From contig NZ_JWID01000011.1 in the NCBI RefSeq assembly GCF_001466305.1, forward strand, positions 1 through 56,272: a stretch of DNA of 56,272 nt, given 5' to 3'. Every line of letters begins with the position of its first letter. The first letter of the stretch is position 1. This document shows positions 43,768-52,577 of the stretch, piece by piece. Below the pieces are notes generated by a model. It worked only from the letters and a program-made list of their open reading frames with translations. It did not search any database and was not told where the DNA came from. The stretch comes from Defluviitalea phaphyphila (GTDB lineage: Bacteria > Bacillota > Clostridia > Lachnospirales > Defluviitaleaceae). The translations under genes and the position numbers were made by a program.

Positions 43768-44733
43768 ATGGTAAAAGAAACAACTTTAAAAAATTGTACA
43801 TCTAAACTAAGAAAAAAGAAAAAAATCAATAAATTTTGGCAAAAATTAAAAAGGCAAAAAGAATTACAAATTATGGCTTGGGCAGGTATTATTTGGATGA
43901 TAATTTTTAACTATATTCCAATGTATGGAATTATAATTGCTTTTAAAGATTATAGTATAATTAAACCTATTTCGGAAGCTCCGTGGGTTGGGCTTGAACA
44001 TTTTGTTGAATTTTTTAAAGATGAGAATTTTTATATGGTCATCAGAAATACATTGGGGATTAGTTTATTAAAATTAATAATAGGATTTCCTTTGCCAATA
44101 ATATTTGCCATTTTATTAAATGAAATACGACATATAGGATTTAAAAGAACAGTGCAAACTATTTCATATTTACCTCATTTTCTTTCATGGGTTGTGCTTG
44201 GTGGAATTATGATAAATTGGTTGTCTGAAACGGGAATTATTAATGAATTATTAATAAAATTTGGAGTACTAGATAAACCTATTACATTTTTATCAGAACC
44301 AAAATATTTTTGGGGAATTGCTGTTATATCAGATATATGGAAAGAGCTAGGATGGTCAGCAATTATTTATTTAGCTGCTATTTCAGGAATTGATCCAGAA
44401 TTATATGAAGCAGCTACAATGGATGGTGCAGGACGTTTAGCGAAAATAAAATATATTACTATTCCTTGTATTCAAGGAACAATTGCTGTATTGTTTATTC
44501 TTGCTGTAGGAAATTTATTAAATACAAATTTTGACCAAATTTTTGTACTTAGAAATTCCTTAAATCAATCAATGAGTGAAGTAATAGATATTTATGTTTA
44601 TAGAATAGGAATTCAATCTGCTAGATTTTCTTATGCAACAGCTGTAGGATTATTTAAATCTGTTATTGCATTAATACTTTTAATAATTGCAAATTTTGTT
44701 ACAAAAAAACTAAAAGGAAATTCTTTATTTTAG
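43768..44733 (+). CDS. sugar ABC transporter permease, LplB type
   Basis: A 321-residue membrane subunit of a CUT1 importer with six helices after a basic, cytosolic N-terminus. NYIPMYGIIIAFKDYSI is the LplB/YteP family pattern. The EAA loop that docks the ATPase reads ELYEAATMDGAGRLAKIKYITIP. The start is the ATG at 43768 after GAGGAG; an upstream in-frame ATG has no ribosome site. No ATPase gene is present in the locus, which is usual for this family because an MsmX-like ATPase is shared. First gene of the sugar operon. Confidence 0.94.
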   Translation: MVKETTLKNCTSKLRKKKKINKFWQKLKRQKELQIMAWAGIIWMIIFNYIPMYGIIIAFKDYSIIKPISEAPWVGLEHFVEFFKDENFYMVIRNTLGISLLKLIIGFPLPIIFAILLNEIRHIGFKRTVQTISYLPHFLSWVVLGGIMINWLSETGIINELLIKFGVLDKPITFLSEPKYFWGIAVISDIWKELGWSAIIYLAAISGIDPELYEAATMDGAGRLAKIKYITIPCIQGTIAVLFILAVGNLLNTNFDQIFVLRNSLNQSMSEVIDIYVYRIGIQSARFSYATAVGLFKSVIALILLIIANFVTKKLKGNSLF

Positions 44734-44747
44734 AAAGGGGGATAAAT

Positions 44748-45641
44748 ATGATAAATGCTTTTAAAAGAAAAGATAAAAAAGAAATTATATTTGATATTTT
44801 TAATACTTGCTTAATGATTTTTATTTGTTTTATTACCTTATATCCAATCTGGTATACACTTGTACTTTCATTTAATGATGGCACAGATGCTATGCTTGGA
44901 GGAATTTATTGGTGGCCAAGAAAATTTAGTTTAGAAAGTTATAAAGCAGTATTTCAAAATATAGGAATTATTAAAGCTTTTGGTGTTACTATTGCAAGAA
45001 CTGTAATTGGTACTGTTACAAATGTGTTATTTACTGCTATGGTTGCTTATGCTTTTTCTAAAAAAGATTTAGTTGGGCGAAAGGTTTATTTGACTATAGG
45101 TATTATTACAATGTTTTTTAATGGAGGATTAATTCCTAATTTTTTACTTATGAAAAATCTTGGATTATTAGATAGTTTTTGGGTTTATATATTTCCAACA
45201 ATGTTTAATTTCTTTAATCTTATTATTTTTGTATCATTTTTTAAAGAAATTCCAAAGGCATTAGAAGAATCTGTAATGATTGATGGAGCTAATCACTTTG
45301 TTATTTTTTGGAAAATAATTTTACCATTATCAGCACCTGTTATCGCTACCATTGCTTTATTTACAGGAGTATTCCATTGGAATGATTATTTCTTTGGTGT
45401 AATTTACATTAATAATCCAGATTTACAGCCTATACAAACTTATTTGTATAAAGTAATTGCTCAAGCAACTTCTAATCAAATGTTAATGAATGCTCCGGGG
45501 GGAATTAGTAAAGCAAATATAACTTCTACTTCTATTAAGTTAGCAACAATGGTAATAACTACATTTCCTATAGTATGTGTATATCCTTTTTTACAAAAAT
45601 ATTTTGTAAAAGGAATGCTTTTAGGTTCAGTGAAAGGATAA
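44748..45641 (+). CDS. sugar ABC transporter permease, LplC/YtcP type
   Basis: A 297-residue membrane subunit with six helices. The N-terminal ITLYPIWYTLVLSFNDGTDA and the EAA loop PKALEESVMIDGANHFVIFWKIILP are typical of LplC/YtcP. GGGGG precedes the ATG, 14 bases after the first permease stop. It forms the heterodimeric channel with that subunit. Confidence 0.94.
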   Translation: MINAFKRKDKKEIIFDIFNTCLMIFICFITLYPIWYTLVLSFNDGTDAMLGGIYWWPRKFSLESYKAVFQNIGIIKAFGVTIARTVIGTVTNVLFTAMVAYAFSKKDLVGRKVYLTIGIITMFFNGGLIPNFLLMKNLGLLDSFWVYIFPTMFNFFNLIIFVSFFKEIPKALEESVMIDGANHFVIFWKIILPLSAPVIATIALFTGVFHWNDYFFGVIYINNPDLQPIQTYLYKVIAQATSNQMLMNAPGGISKANITSTSIKLATMVITTFPIVCVYPFLQKYFVKGMLLGSVKG

Positions 45642-45682
45642 TATTTTTAATATAAAAAATAAACAAGATAGGGGGAATTATT

Positions 45683-47347
45683 ATGAAAAACATCTTTAAA
45701 AGAACTGGAATTTTTGTAATGATAATTATTATGATAACTTCATTATTATCAGGATGTGGTAAAACAACTGAGGAAACAATAAGTAATGAAAATAGTAATA
45801 TGGAAAGCCAAGATGAAAGTAATAAAGAAATGGTTTCAGCAGATACGCCGGGTTGGAAAGAGGATACTTCTCCTATTACTTTTGACTGGTATCTTAATTT
45901 TTCTTGGTTTGCTAATCAATGGGGAGGAGATGAAACTTCTAAATATATTACGGAAAAAACCGGTGTAAATATTAATTTTATTGTTCCAGCAGGAAATGAA
46001 GCAGAAAAATTAAATACTATGATAGTATCTGACACTTTACCTGATTTTATTACATTAGGTTGGTGGGAATCACAGGTTGATACAATGATTGAGGGAGGAC
46101 TAGTATATCCATTAAATGAACTTGCCGATAAATATGACCCTTATTTTTATACAGTTGCAGATCCTGCAAGATTAGGTTGGTATACAGAAGAAGATGGAAA
46201 TGTATATGGTTATCCTAATGCATCATATAGCCCATCAGATTATGAAAAATATGATATTTATTCTAATCAAACATTTTTAGTAAGAAAAGATATGTATGAA
46301 GCTATAGGAAGTCCAGATATGAGAACTCCAGAAGGATTTCTTGATGCACTTAGAAAAGCAAAAGAAATGTTTCCAGAAGTTAATGGTCAACCTTTAATTC
46401 CTTTTGGAGCTCATGAATTTACAGATACAGGAAACTACTCCTTTGAAACATATCTTCAAAACTTTTTAGCTATTCCTAGAGAAAAAGATGGAAAGTTATA
46501 TGATAGAACAACAGACCCTGAATACATAAGATGGTTAAAAGTGTTTAGACAAGCTAATGAAGAAGGATTAATAGCTAAAGATATTTTTGTAGATAAAAGA
46601 GCACAGATGGAAGAAAAAATAACACAAGGTAGATATTTTTGTATGTTATATCAAAATTGGGATATGCAAGCACCTCAAAAAGCATTATACAGTAAAGACC
46701 CTAATTCAGTATATATAGCAGTTCCAGGGCCAGCAAATTCAAACTTAGATGATCCTACTTTAGATGGAGGTGGGATTGCAGGATGGACTATTACAATGAT
46801 TTCTAAAAATTGTAAGGATCCTGAAAGAGCTATTAAATTTTTAAGTTATTTAATGAGTGAAGAAGGACAAAAAGATGTATTTTTAGGGCCAAAAGGTGTT
46901 ACCTATGATACTATTGATGGAAAAGATCAATTAAAACCAGAAGTTAAAGAACTATTATCACAAGATAGATCAGCTTTTGATAAAATGTATGGATGTGATA
47001 ATACTTATTGGATGTTAATGGATTTAGGAATTCAATCACAATGGACACCAGAATTAGAAGAACCTTTACGTCAACCTCAAGAATGGACAAAACCATATGT
47101 ACAATTTGTAGGGCAGTATGATAATATTACTCCTCCTACAGATTCAGAAGAAGGAATTATATTATCTAAGATACAAAATAAATGGGGAACTATATTGCCA
47201 CAATTAATTTTAGCGGAATCAGAAGAAGAATTTGATGCAATATTTAATGAATTTTTACAATATAGAGAAGAGCAAGGATATGAAAAAGTTGTTGAGTACA
47301 TGCAAAAGAAAGTAGATGAAAATAAAGAAAAACTTGGAATTAAATAA
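45683..47347 (+). CDS. extracellular sugar-binding lipoprotein, LplA/YtcQ type
   Basis: A 554-residue substrate-binding lipoprotein. The signal peptide ends in the lipobox SLLSGC, with Cys25. Asp/Glu-rich linker residues lead to a large two-lobe domain typical of the LplA/YtcQ family (about 500-550 residues), with TPEGFLDALRKAKE and IKFLSYLMSEEGQ. Many exposed tryptophans (as in WYLNFSWFANQWGG) suit an oligosaccharide ligand. GGGGG precedes the ATG. It follows the two permeases and ends at a terminator. Confidence 0.94.
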   Translation: MKNIFKRTGIFVMIIIMITSLLSGCGKTTEETISNENSNMESQDESNKEMVSADTPGWKEDTSPITFDWYLNFSWFANQWGGDETSKYITEKTGVNINFIVPAGNEAEKLNTMIVSDTLPDFITLGWWESQVDTMIEGGLVYPLNELADKYDPYFYTVADPARLGWYTEEDGNVYGYPNASYSPSDYEKYDIYSNQTFLVRKDMYEAIGSPDMRTPEGFLDALRKAKEMFPEVNGQPLIPFGAHEFTDTGNYSFETYLQNFLAIPREKDGKLYDRTTDPEYIRWLKVFRQANEEGLIAKDIFVDKRAQMEEKITQGRYFCMLYQNWDMQAPQKALYSKDPNSVYIAVPGPANSNLDDPTLDGGGIAGWTITMISKNCKDPERAIKFLSYLMSEEGQKDVFLGPKGVTYDTIDGKDQLKPEVKELLSQDRSAFDKMYGCDNTYWMLMDLGIQSQWTPELEEPLRQPQEWTKPYVQFVGQYDNITPPTDSEEGIILSKIQNKWGTILPQLILAESEEEFDAIFNEFLQYREEQGYEKVVEYMQKKVDENKEKLGIK

Positions 47348-47348
47348 T

Positions 47349-47376
47349 AAAAACCCAGAGAAATCTGGGTTTTTTG
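47349..47376 (+). terminator. terminator after the sugar-binding lipoprotein gene
   Basis: AAAAACCCAGA-GAAA-TCTGGGTTTTTT follows the stop codon directly. Confidence 0.9.
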
Positions 47377-47533
47377 TGTCATATATTAAATAAATAAAAT
47401 ATTCTATAATTTATAAATTTAAATATATGTCTATTTATTATATATTTATGTTATAGTAAAGTTGTTATATTTTTTATAAATATAATTTTTAATGATATAT
47501 TTTAATTATAACAAAAGGAACGGTTATATTACT

Positions 47534-49423
47534 ATGAAAATGTATAAATTACGGGAAAGTATATATTTATTAGTTCAAAGTATTATATCTCATTTTAAAA
47601 GTATGAGCCTTTTAAAAAAATTAATTTATGCATATATGTTTATTTTAGCTATTCCCATTATAGGATTTGCATTATATTTTTTTAATGATTATAAAAAAAA
47701 TATAAATGAAAAATTATTGCAGCAGGCTTATCAAGATGTAGATAATATAAAAAATGATATAGAACATAATATAGAAACTTTTAATAGAATTTATAAAACC
47801 ATTATATCTAATAGAGAATTGATGAATTTTATTGATACAAAAGAAGAAGTTACGACTAAGGAATTACTTGAATTTACAAGAACTCATGTAAAAGAAATAG
47901 AAAGAATACAATTTAGCAATCCCGATTTATATAGAATTAGAATTTTTATTGAAAATGAAAAAATATTAGAAAGATGGCCTATAATTTATCATGTTTCAAG
48001 GATAGAAAAAGAAAGTTGGTATACAAAATTAAAAGAGTCTAATGCAAAACAATATTGGATTTTTAATCATCAAGATGTTCTTACACATTTGGAAGAATCA
48101 CAGCCGATTTTTATTACTTCTTTATATACCAAAATTACTGAATATGGAAAAGATGGATTAGGATTCATTGAAATATCTATGCCTACACAAACATTTTTTT
48201 ATTATTTATATAATCAAAATGATAGTGATGAAAAAAATTCTTTTATGTGTTTTATAGATAGTAATGATAAAATTTATTTTGATTTTGAAAATGATTTTTT
48301 AAAAAATAATAACTTAAATATTCAAAATATTAAAAATAAGTTAATTGAAAGTAAAAAAGGGCAAAAGGGATTTTTGGAATTAGATAATCAAAAAGTAATA
48401 GCTGTATATCAATATATAGATGTACTTGATACCTATATTTATAAAATTATTTATGTAAAAGATTTACTATCAAATAGCAAAGATATGCTTAATATAGTTT
48501 TAATAACAAGTTTTATATTAATATTCGTTCTTTCGATATTTACTTATTTTATTACATCTATTATTTTAAAAAAACTTAAACTTATTATTCAATCTATGAG
48601 AGAAGTACAAAAAGGTAATTTAAATATAGAGATACCTGTAGTTGGTAATGATGAAATAGGAGAGTTAGCTTATAATTTAAGATTAATGTTAAAGAAAATT
48701 AATGATTTAATAAAAGTTGTTTTAAAAAAACACAAATTAACAAAAGATGCTCAAATCAGTGCATTACAATCTCAAATAAATGCTCATTTTATTTATAATG
48801 TATTAGAAGCTATAAAAATGATGGCAGAAATACAAGAAGCTTATGAAATTTCTGATGTAGTTACTTCGTTAGGTAAATTAATGAGATATAGTATGAGGTG
48901 GAAAATACAAGTTGTAAAATTACAAGAAGAAATAGAATATATAAAAAATTATATTAAATTAATTAATATACGATATGATTATCAAGTTTATCTAAATATT
49001 GATATAGAGTCTGATTTAATGCAATATGAAATATTAAAGATGTCTTTACAGCCTGCAGTGGAAAATGCAATTAAACATGGTATAAATCCATTAGAAGAAG
49101 ATGCAGTTATTCGTATAAAATCTTATAGAGAAGATGAAAAAGTAATTATTGAAATTTCAGATACAGGAATAGGTATGAGTTTAGAAAAATTACATGAAGT
49201 CAGGGAAAATATATATTCTAAAGAGAATAAAGAATTTGTTAAAAAAGGAAATGGAATAGGGCTTAAAAATATTCATGAACGGATTCAAGTTTTTTATGGA
49301 GAGGAATATGGATTAGAAATTATGAGTAAAGAAAATTGTTATACAAAAGTTAGACTTATTTTGCCATATTATCATGATTTAAGAAGGAGACTAGAAGATG
49401 AGGAATATTTTAATAGTAGATGA
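47534..49423 (+). CDS. YesM-type sensor histidine kinase
   Basis: A 629-residue membrane kinase. Membrane helices at about 30-55 and 315-340 enclose a sensor domain of about 260 residues, then a HAMP domain, the LytS/YesM phosphoacceptor in SQINAHFIYNVLEAIKMM and a GHKL ATPase domain with ENAIKHGINP, DTGIGM and GNGIGLKNIHERI. I favour the ATG at 47534, after AAAGGAACGG; an in-frame ATG at 47492 has no ribosome site. It overlaps the YesN-type regulator by 26 bases. Such pairs usually control the adjacent sugar importer in response to an oligosaccharide. Confidence 0.93.
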   Translation: MKMYKLRESIYLLVQSIISHFKSMSLLKKLIYAYMFILAIPIIGFALYFFNDYKKNINEKLLQQAYQDVDNIKNDIEHNIETFNRIYKTIISNRELMNFIDTKEEVTTKELLEFTRTHVKEIERIQFSNPDLYRIRIFIENEKILERWPIIYHVSRIEKESWYTKLKESNAKQYWIFNHQDVLTHLEESQPIFITSLYTKITEYGKDGLGFIEISMPTQTFFYYLYNQNDSDEKNSFMCFIDSNDKIYFDFENDFLKNNNLNIQNIKNKLIESKKGQKGFLELDNQKVIAVYQYIDVLDTYIYKIIYVKDLLSNSKDMLNIVLITSFILIFVLSIFTYFITSIILKKLKLIIQSMREVQKGNLNIEIPVVGNDEIGELAYNLRLMLKKINDLIKVVLKKHKLTKDAQISALQSQINAHFIYNVLEAIKMMAEIQEAYEISDVVTSLGKLMRYSMRWKIQVVKLQEEIEYIKNYIKLINIRYDYQVYLNIDIESDLMQYEILKMSLQPAVENAIKHGINPLEEDAVIRIKSYREDEKVIIEISDTGIGMSLEKLHEVRENIYSKENKEFVKKGNGIGLKNIHERIQVFYGEEYGLEIMSKENCYTKVRLILPYYHDLRRRLEDEEYFNSR

Positions 49424-50954
49424 TGAAAAATTTATTAGATGGGGATTAAAAAAAATTATTGAAAGAGAAAATTTACCTATTAAAAATATTTATGAGAGCA
49501 AAAATGGGCAAGATGCTATAGAAAGGTTAGAAAAAGATGATATAGATATATTAATTACTGATATTCGTATGCCTAAAATGGACGGGATAGAACTTATAAA
49601 AAAAATACATAATAAAAATAAGAAAGTTAAAATTATTATTTTAAGTGGCTATGATGAGTTTAATTATGCACAAGAAGCATTAAAATATGGAGCAAAGGCA
49701 TATATTTTAAAACCTGTAGATAAAAATGAACTAATAGATTTATTAAAACAAATAGAAAATGAAATAAAAGAAGAAGAAAAATTAAAAAAACAAGAAGAAA
49801 ATATAAATAAATTTATTAAACAATTTTATAATAATGAATTAAATTATATTTTTTTAAATGACTATATAACAAAAGAAGAAATACAAAATATTATGGATAC
49901 TATTAAAATTGATATATTTAACAAAACATTTTATGTATGTATATTGTCATATAAATATATAAAAAATAATTATGTATTAGAAAATAATAATGAATTAAAA
50001 GAATATGTAGATAAATATTTTATAAAACAACAAATTAATGTACTTTGTTTTTGGAATGTAAAAAAGCAGTTGGTACTTATTGTAGATGAAAAAATTAATT
50101 TTGATGAATTTATTACATATTTAAATAAAAAAATAAATAAAAAATTTTTTATTTGCGTAAGTAATCTTGGAAAGGAAATTACTGATATTAGAAAATTATA
50201 TTTACAAGCTTGTGAAATTTATAGTCATAGATTTATTCTATCTGAAAATATTAATGTAGTTTATTATGAGCAAATAAAAAATAAAATTAAAATAGTAAAT
50301 AATTTAGAAAATGAAATTATAAAAATAAGACAAATGTTAGGAACTCAGAGATATGAAAAAGCTTTAAATTTATTAGATAAAGTATTTGATATAGAACATA
50401 TAGAAAATTATCATATTCAATATTATGAACAAATAATAGAGTATATAAATTATTATATAATTAATTATTTTAACAATAAGATTCCACAGGAAATGGAAAA
50501 ATTAAAACAAAAATATGGAGAGATTACAGCTATAAATAGATTTAATCATATAAATGAGTATATTAAAGTATTAAAAAAATATTTAGAAGAAATTAATGAA
50601 TATCTCATATTATTAAAAAAAGAAAATAAAGTAGAAAATGAAATAGATATGGCTATAGAATATATTCAAAAAAATTATTATAAAGATTTAAATATGGCTG
50701 TTGTGTCTAATTATGTTTCTTTAAATTATTCTTATTTTTCACAATTATTTAAAGAGAGGACAGGAATGAATTTTATTGATTATTTAAAATATGTGAGGAT
50801 AGAAAAAGCAAAAGAGTTTTTAAATAATACAGATTATAAAATTTATGAAGTTTCAGAAAAAGTAGGTTATCAAAATCCAAAACATTTTATGAAAGTGTTT
50901 AAATCATTAACAGGTATTTCCCCCAGTGAATATAGAAAAAAAATAGTAAAATAG
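49398..50954 (+). CDS. YesN-type response regulator with AraC DNA-binding domain
   Basis: A 518-residue regulator. The receiver (1 to about 120) has the acidic pair VDDEK, the phosphoacceptor in ILITDIRMPKMDG, SGYDEF and the lysine in YILKPVD. A long, Lys/Asn-rich middle region of about 270 residues has no motif I recognise. The C-terminal AraC domain has two helix-turn-helix units: LNMAVVSNYVSLNYSYFSQL and KIYEVSEKVGYQNPKHFMKVF. AAGGAG precedes the ATG inside the kinase gene. Likely activator of the LplBCA, GH30 and phosphorylase genes. Confidence 0.94.
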   Translation: MRNILIVDDEKFIRWGLKKIIERENLPIKNIYESKNGQDAIERLEKDDIDILITDIRMPKMDGIELIKKIHNKNKKVKIIILSGYDEFNYAQEALKYGAKAYILKPVDKNELIDLLKQIENEIKEEEKLKKQEENINKFIKQFYNNELNYIFLNDYITKEEIQNIMDTIKIDIFNKTFYVCILSYKYIKNNYVLENNNELKEYVDKYFIKQQINVLCFWNVKKQLVLIVDEKINFDEFITYLNKKINKKFFICVSNLGKEITDIRKLYLQACEIYSHRFILSENINVVYYEQIKNKIKIVNNLENEIIKIRQMLGTQRYEKALNLLDKVFDIEHIENYHIQYYEQIIEYINYYIINYFNNKIPQEMEKLKQKYGEITAINRFNHINEYIKVLKKYLEEINEYLILLKKENKVENEIDMAIEYIQKNYYKDLNMAVVSNYVSLNYSYFSQLFKERTGMNFIDYLKYVRIEKAKEFLNNTDYKIYEVSEKVGYQNPKHFMKVFKSLTGISPSEYRKKIVK

Positions 50955-50969
50955 CTTTTTAATCTAAAA

Positions 50970-51002
50970 AAAAGATAACAAAAATAAAATTTGTTATCTT
51001 TT
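50970..51002 (+). terminator. terminator after the YesN-type gene
   Basis: AAAAGATAACAAA and TTTGTTATCTTTT form a 13-bp stem with a 7-base loop. It is AT-rich, and may be leaky toward the GH30 gene. Confidence 0.7.
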
Positions 51003-51062
51003 AATGTATATATAATCATTATAAAATTGAGAAGTATTAAAAGTTATTTTAGGGGGATATCA

Positions 51063-52427
51063 ATGAGCAAAAAATTAAATAAAATTACTATAATTCAATC
51101 TGTAAAAGATACTGATGATAGATTAAAAAAGAAAGAAGAAATTTATTTTAAAAAGTTAAAAGATGAAGAAAATGACAAAAATTTATTAACAGTAGATATT
51201 AATCCTAATGAAAAATTTCAAGAAATAATAGGCTTTGGTGGAGCTTTTACAGATGCAGGAGCTTATGTTTTATCTCAGATTTCATCAAATCAAAGAGATG
51301 AAATTATTAGGGCTTATTTTCACCCAGAAGAAGGAATAGGATATACATTTTGTCGTACCCATATTAATAGTTGTGATTTTTCTACTGAAAATTATTCTTA
51401 TGATGAAGTAGAAGGAGATATAGAATTAAAACATTTTGACATTTCTAGAGATAGAGTTCGGTTAATACCTTTTATTAAAGATGCAATGAAAGTTGAAGGT
51501 GCTAATTTTAAATTATTTGCATCTCCATGGAGTCCTCCAGCTTGGATGAAAACAAATGGTGAAATGAATAATGGAGGAAAATTAAAAGAAGAATATAAAG
51601 ATGTATGGGCAAGGTATTATGCTAAATATATAAAAGAGTATGAAAAAGAAGGTATTAATATTTGGGGAATTACAGTACAAAATGAACCTGATGCAACTCA
51701 AGTATGGGATTCTTGTAGATATACTGCGGAAGAAGAAAGGGATTTTGTAAAAAATAATTTAGGACCAACTCTTAAAAAAGAAGGATTAGAACATATAAAA
51801 ATTATGGTATGGGACCACAATAGAGATGCATTATATGATAGAGCAAAAGTTATTTTATCTGATAAAGAAGCAGCAAAGTATATTTGGGGAATAGGTTTTC
51901 ATTGGTATTCAGGAGACCAATTTTATAACCTTGCAAAAACTCATGAAGAATTTCCAGATAAAAAATTAGTATTTACAGAAGGATGTATAGAAGGAGGAGT
52001 TAAACTAGGGTCTTGGGATATAGGAGAAAGATATGGATATAATATAATTAATGATTTAAATAATTGGACTGTCGCTTGGGTAGATTGGAATATGGTATTA
52101 AATGAAAAGGGTGGACCTAATCATGTAGGTAATTATTGTGATGCTCCTATTATTGTTGATACTAATAATAAGAAAATTTATTATCAAAGTTCTTATTATT
52201 ATTTAGGGCATTTTAGTAAATATATTCGTCCTGGCGCAAAAAGAATAGGCTGTAAAACAGAAAATAAAGATATTCAAACAACTGCATTTATTAATAAAGA
52301 TGGGAAAGTAGTAGTTATTATTATGAATCCAACAGGAAAATCTTTTGATTTTCAATTAAAATTAGATGATAATATAGCAAAATATAAGAGTTTAGCCCAT
52401 TCTATAATGACATTAATTTGTGAATAA
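51063..52427 (+). CDS. glycoside hydrolase family 30, cytosolic
   Basis: A 454-residue GH30 enzyme of the glucosylceramidase / beta-1,6-glucanase type. The fold begins IIGFGGAFTDAGA, followed by FCRTHINSCDFS and ASPWSPPAWMKTNG. The acid/base is E208 in TVQNEPDAT and the nucleophile E306 in LVFTEGCIE. A C-terminal beta domain follows (about 385-454). There is no signal peptide, so it works on imported sugars. The start is the ATG at 51063 after AGGGGG; an upstream in-frame ATG lies in the preceding terminator. With the neighbouring phosphorylase it suggests breakdown of beta-linked gluco-oligosaccharides; a beta-1,6 debranching role is inference. Confidence 0.92.
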   Translation: MSKKLNKITIIQSVKDTDDRLKKKEEIYFKKLKDEENDKNLLTVDINPNEKFQEIIGFGGAFTDAGAYVLSQISSNQRDEIIRAYFHPEEGIGYTFCRTHINSCDFSTENYSYDEVEGDIELKHFDISRDRVRLIPFIKDAMKVEGANFKLFASPWSPPAWMKTNGEMNNGGKLKEEYKDVWARYYAKYIKEYEKEGINIWGITVQNEPDATQVWDSCRYTAEEERDFVKNNLGPTLKKEGLEHIKIMVWDHNRDALYDRAKVILSDKEAAKYIWGIGFHWYSGDQFYNLAKTHEEFPDKKLVFTEGCIEGGVKLGSWDIGERYGYNIINDLNNWTVAWVDWNMVLNEKGGPNHVGNYCDAPIIVDTNNKKIYYQSSYYYLGHFSKYIRPGAKRIGCKTENKDIQTTAFINKDGKVVVIIMNPTGKSFDFQLKLDDNIAKYKSLAHSIMTLICE

Positions 52428-52456
52428 AAATCTCTGCAATTAAGCAGAGATTTTTT
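52426..52456 (+). terminator. terminator after the GH30 gene
   Basis: AAAAATCTCTGC-AATTAA-GCAGAGATTTTTT overlaps the stop codon. Confidence 0.9.
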
Positions 52457-52494
52457 AAATAAAATAATAATACCAAAACAAAAATTTATATCCT

Positions 52495-52541
52495 ATCTTT
52501 TTATTTTGTTCTTTTATTAGAATGAAATAAAAAGATTTTTT
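52495..52541 (+). promoter_or_regulatory. terminator-like hairpin in the phosphorylase leader
   Basis: An 18-bp stem with two G-U wobbles (left arm 52495-52512, right arm 52519-52536) and loop TTTATT is followed by TTTTT (52537-52541). It stands after the GH30 terminator and about 37 bases before the phosphorylase ATG, so it could be an attenuator or an operator for that gene. No promoter is clear between the two hairpins. Confidence 0.45.
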
Positions 52542-52577
52542 AAATAAATTAAATTAGTATGATAATGGAGGAGAAAA

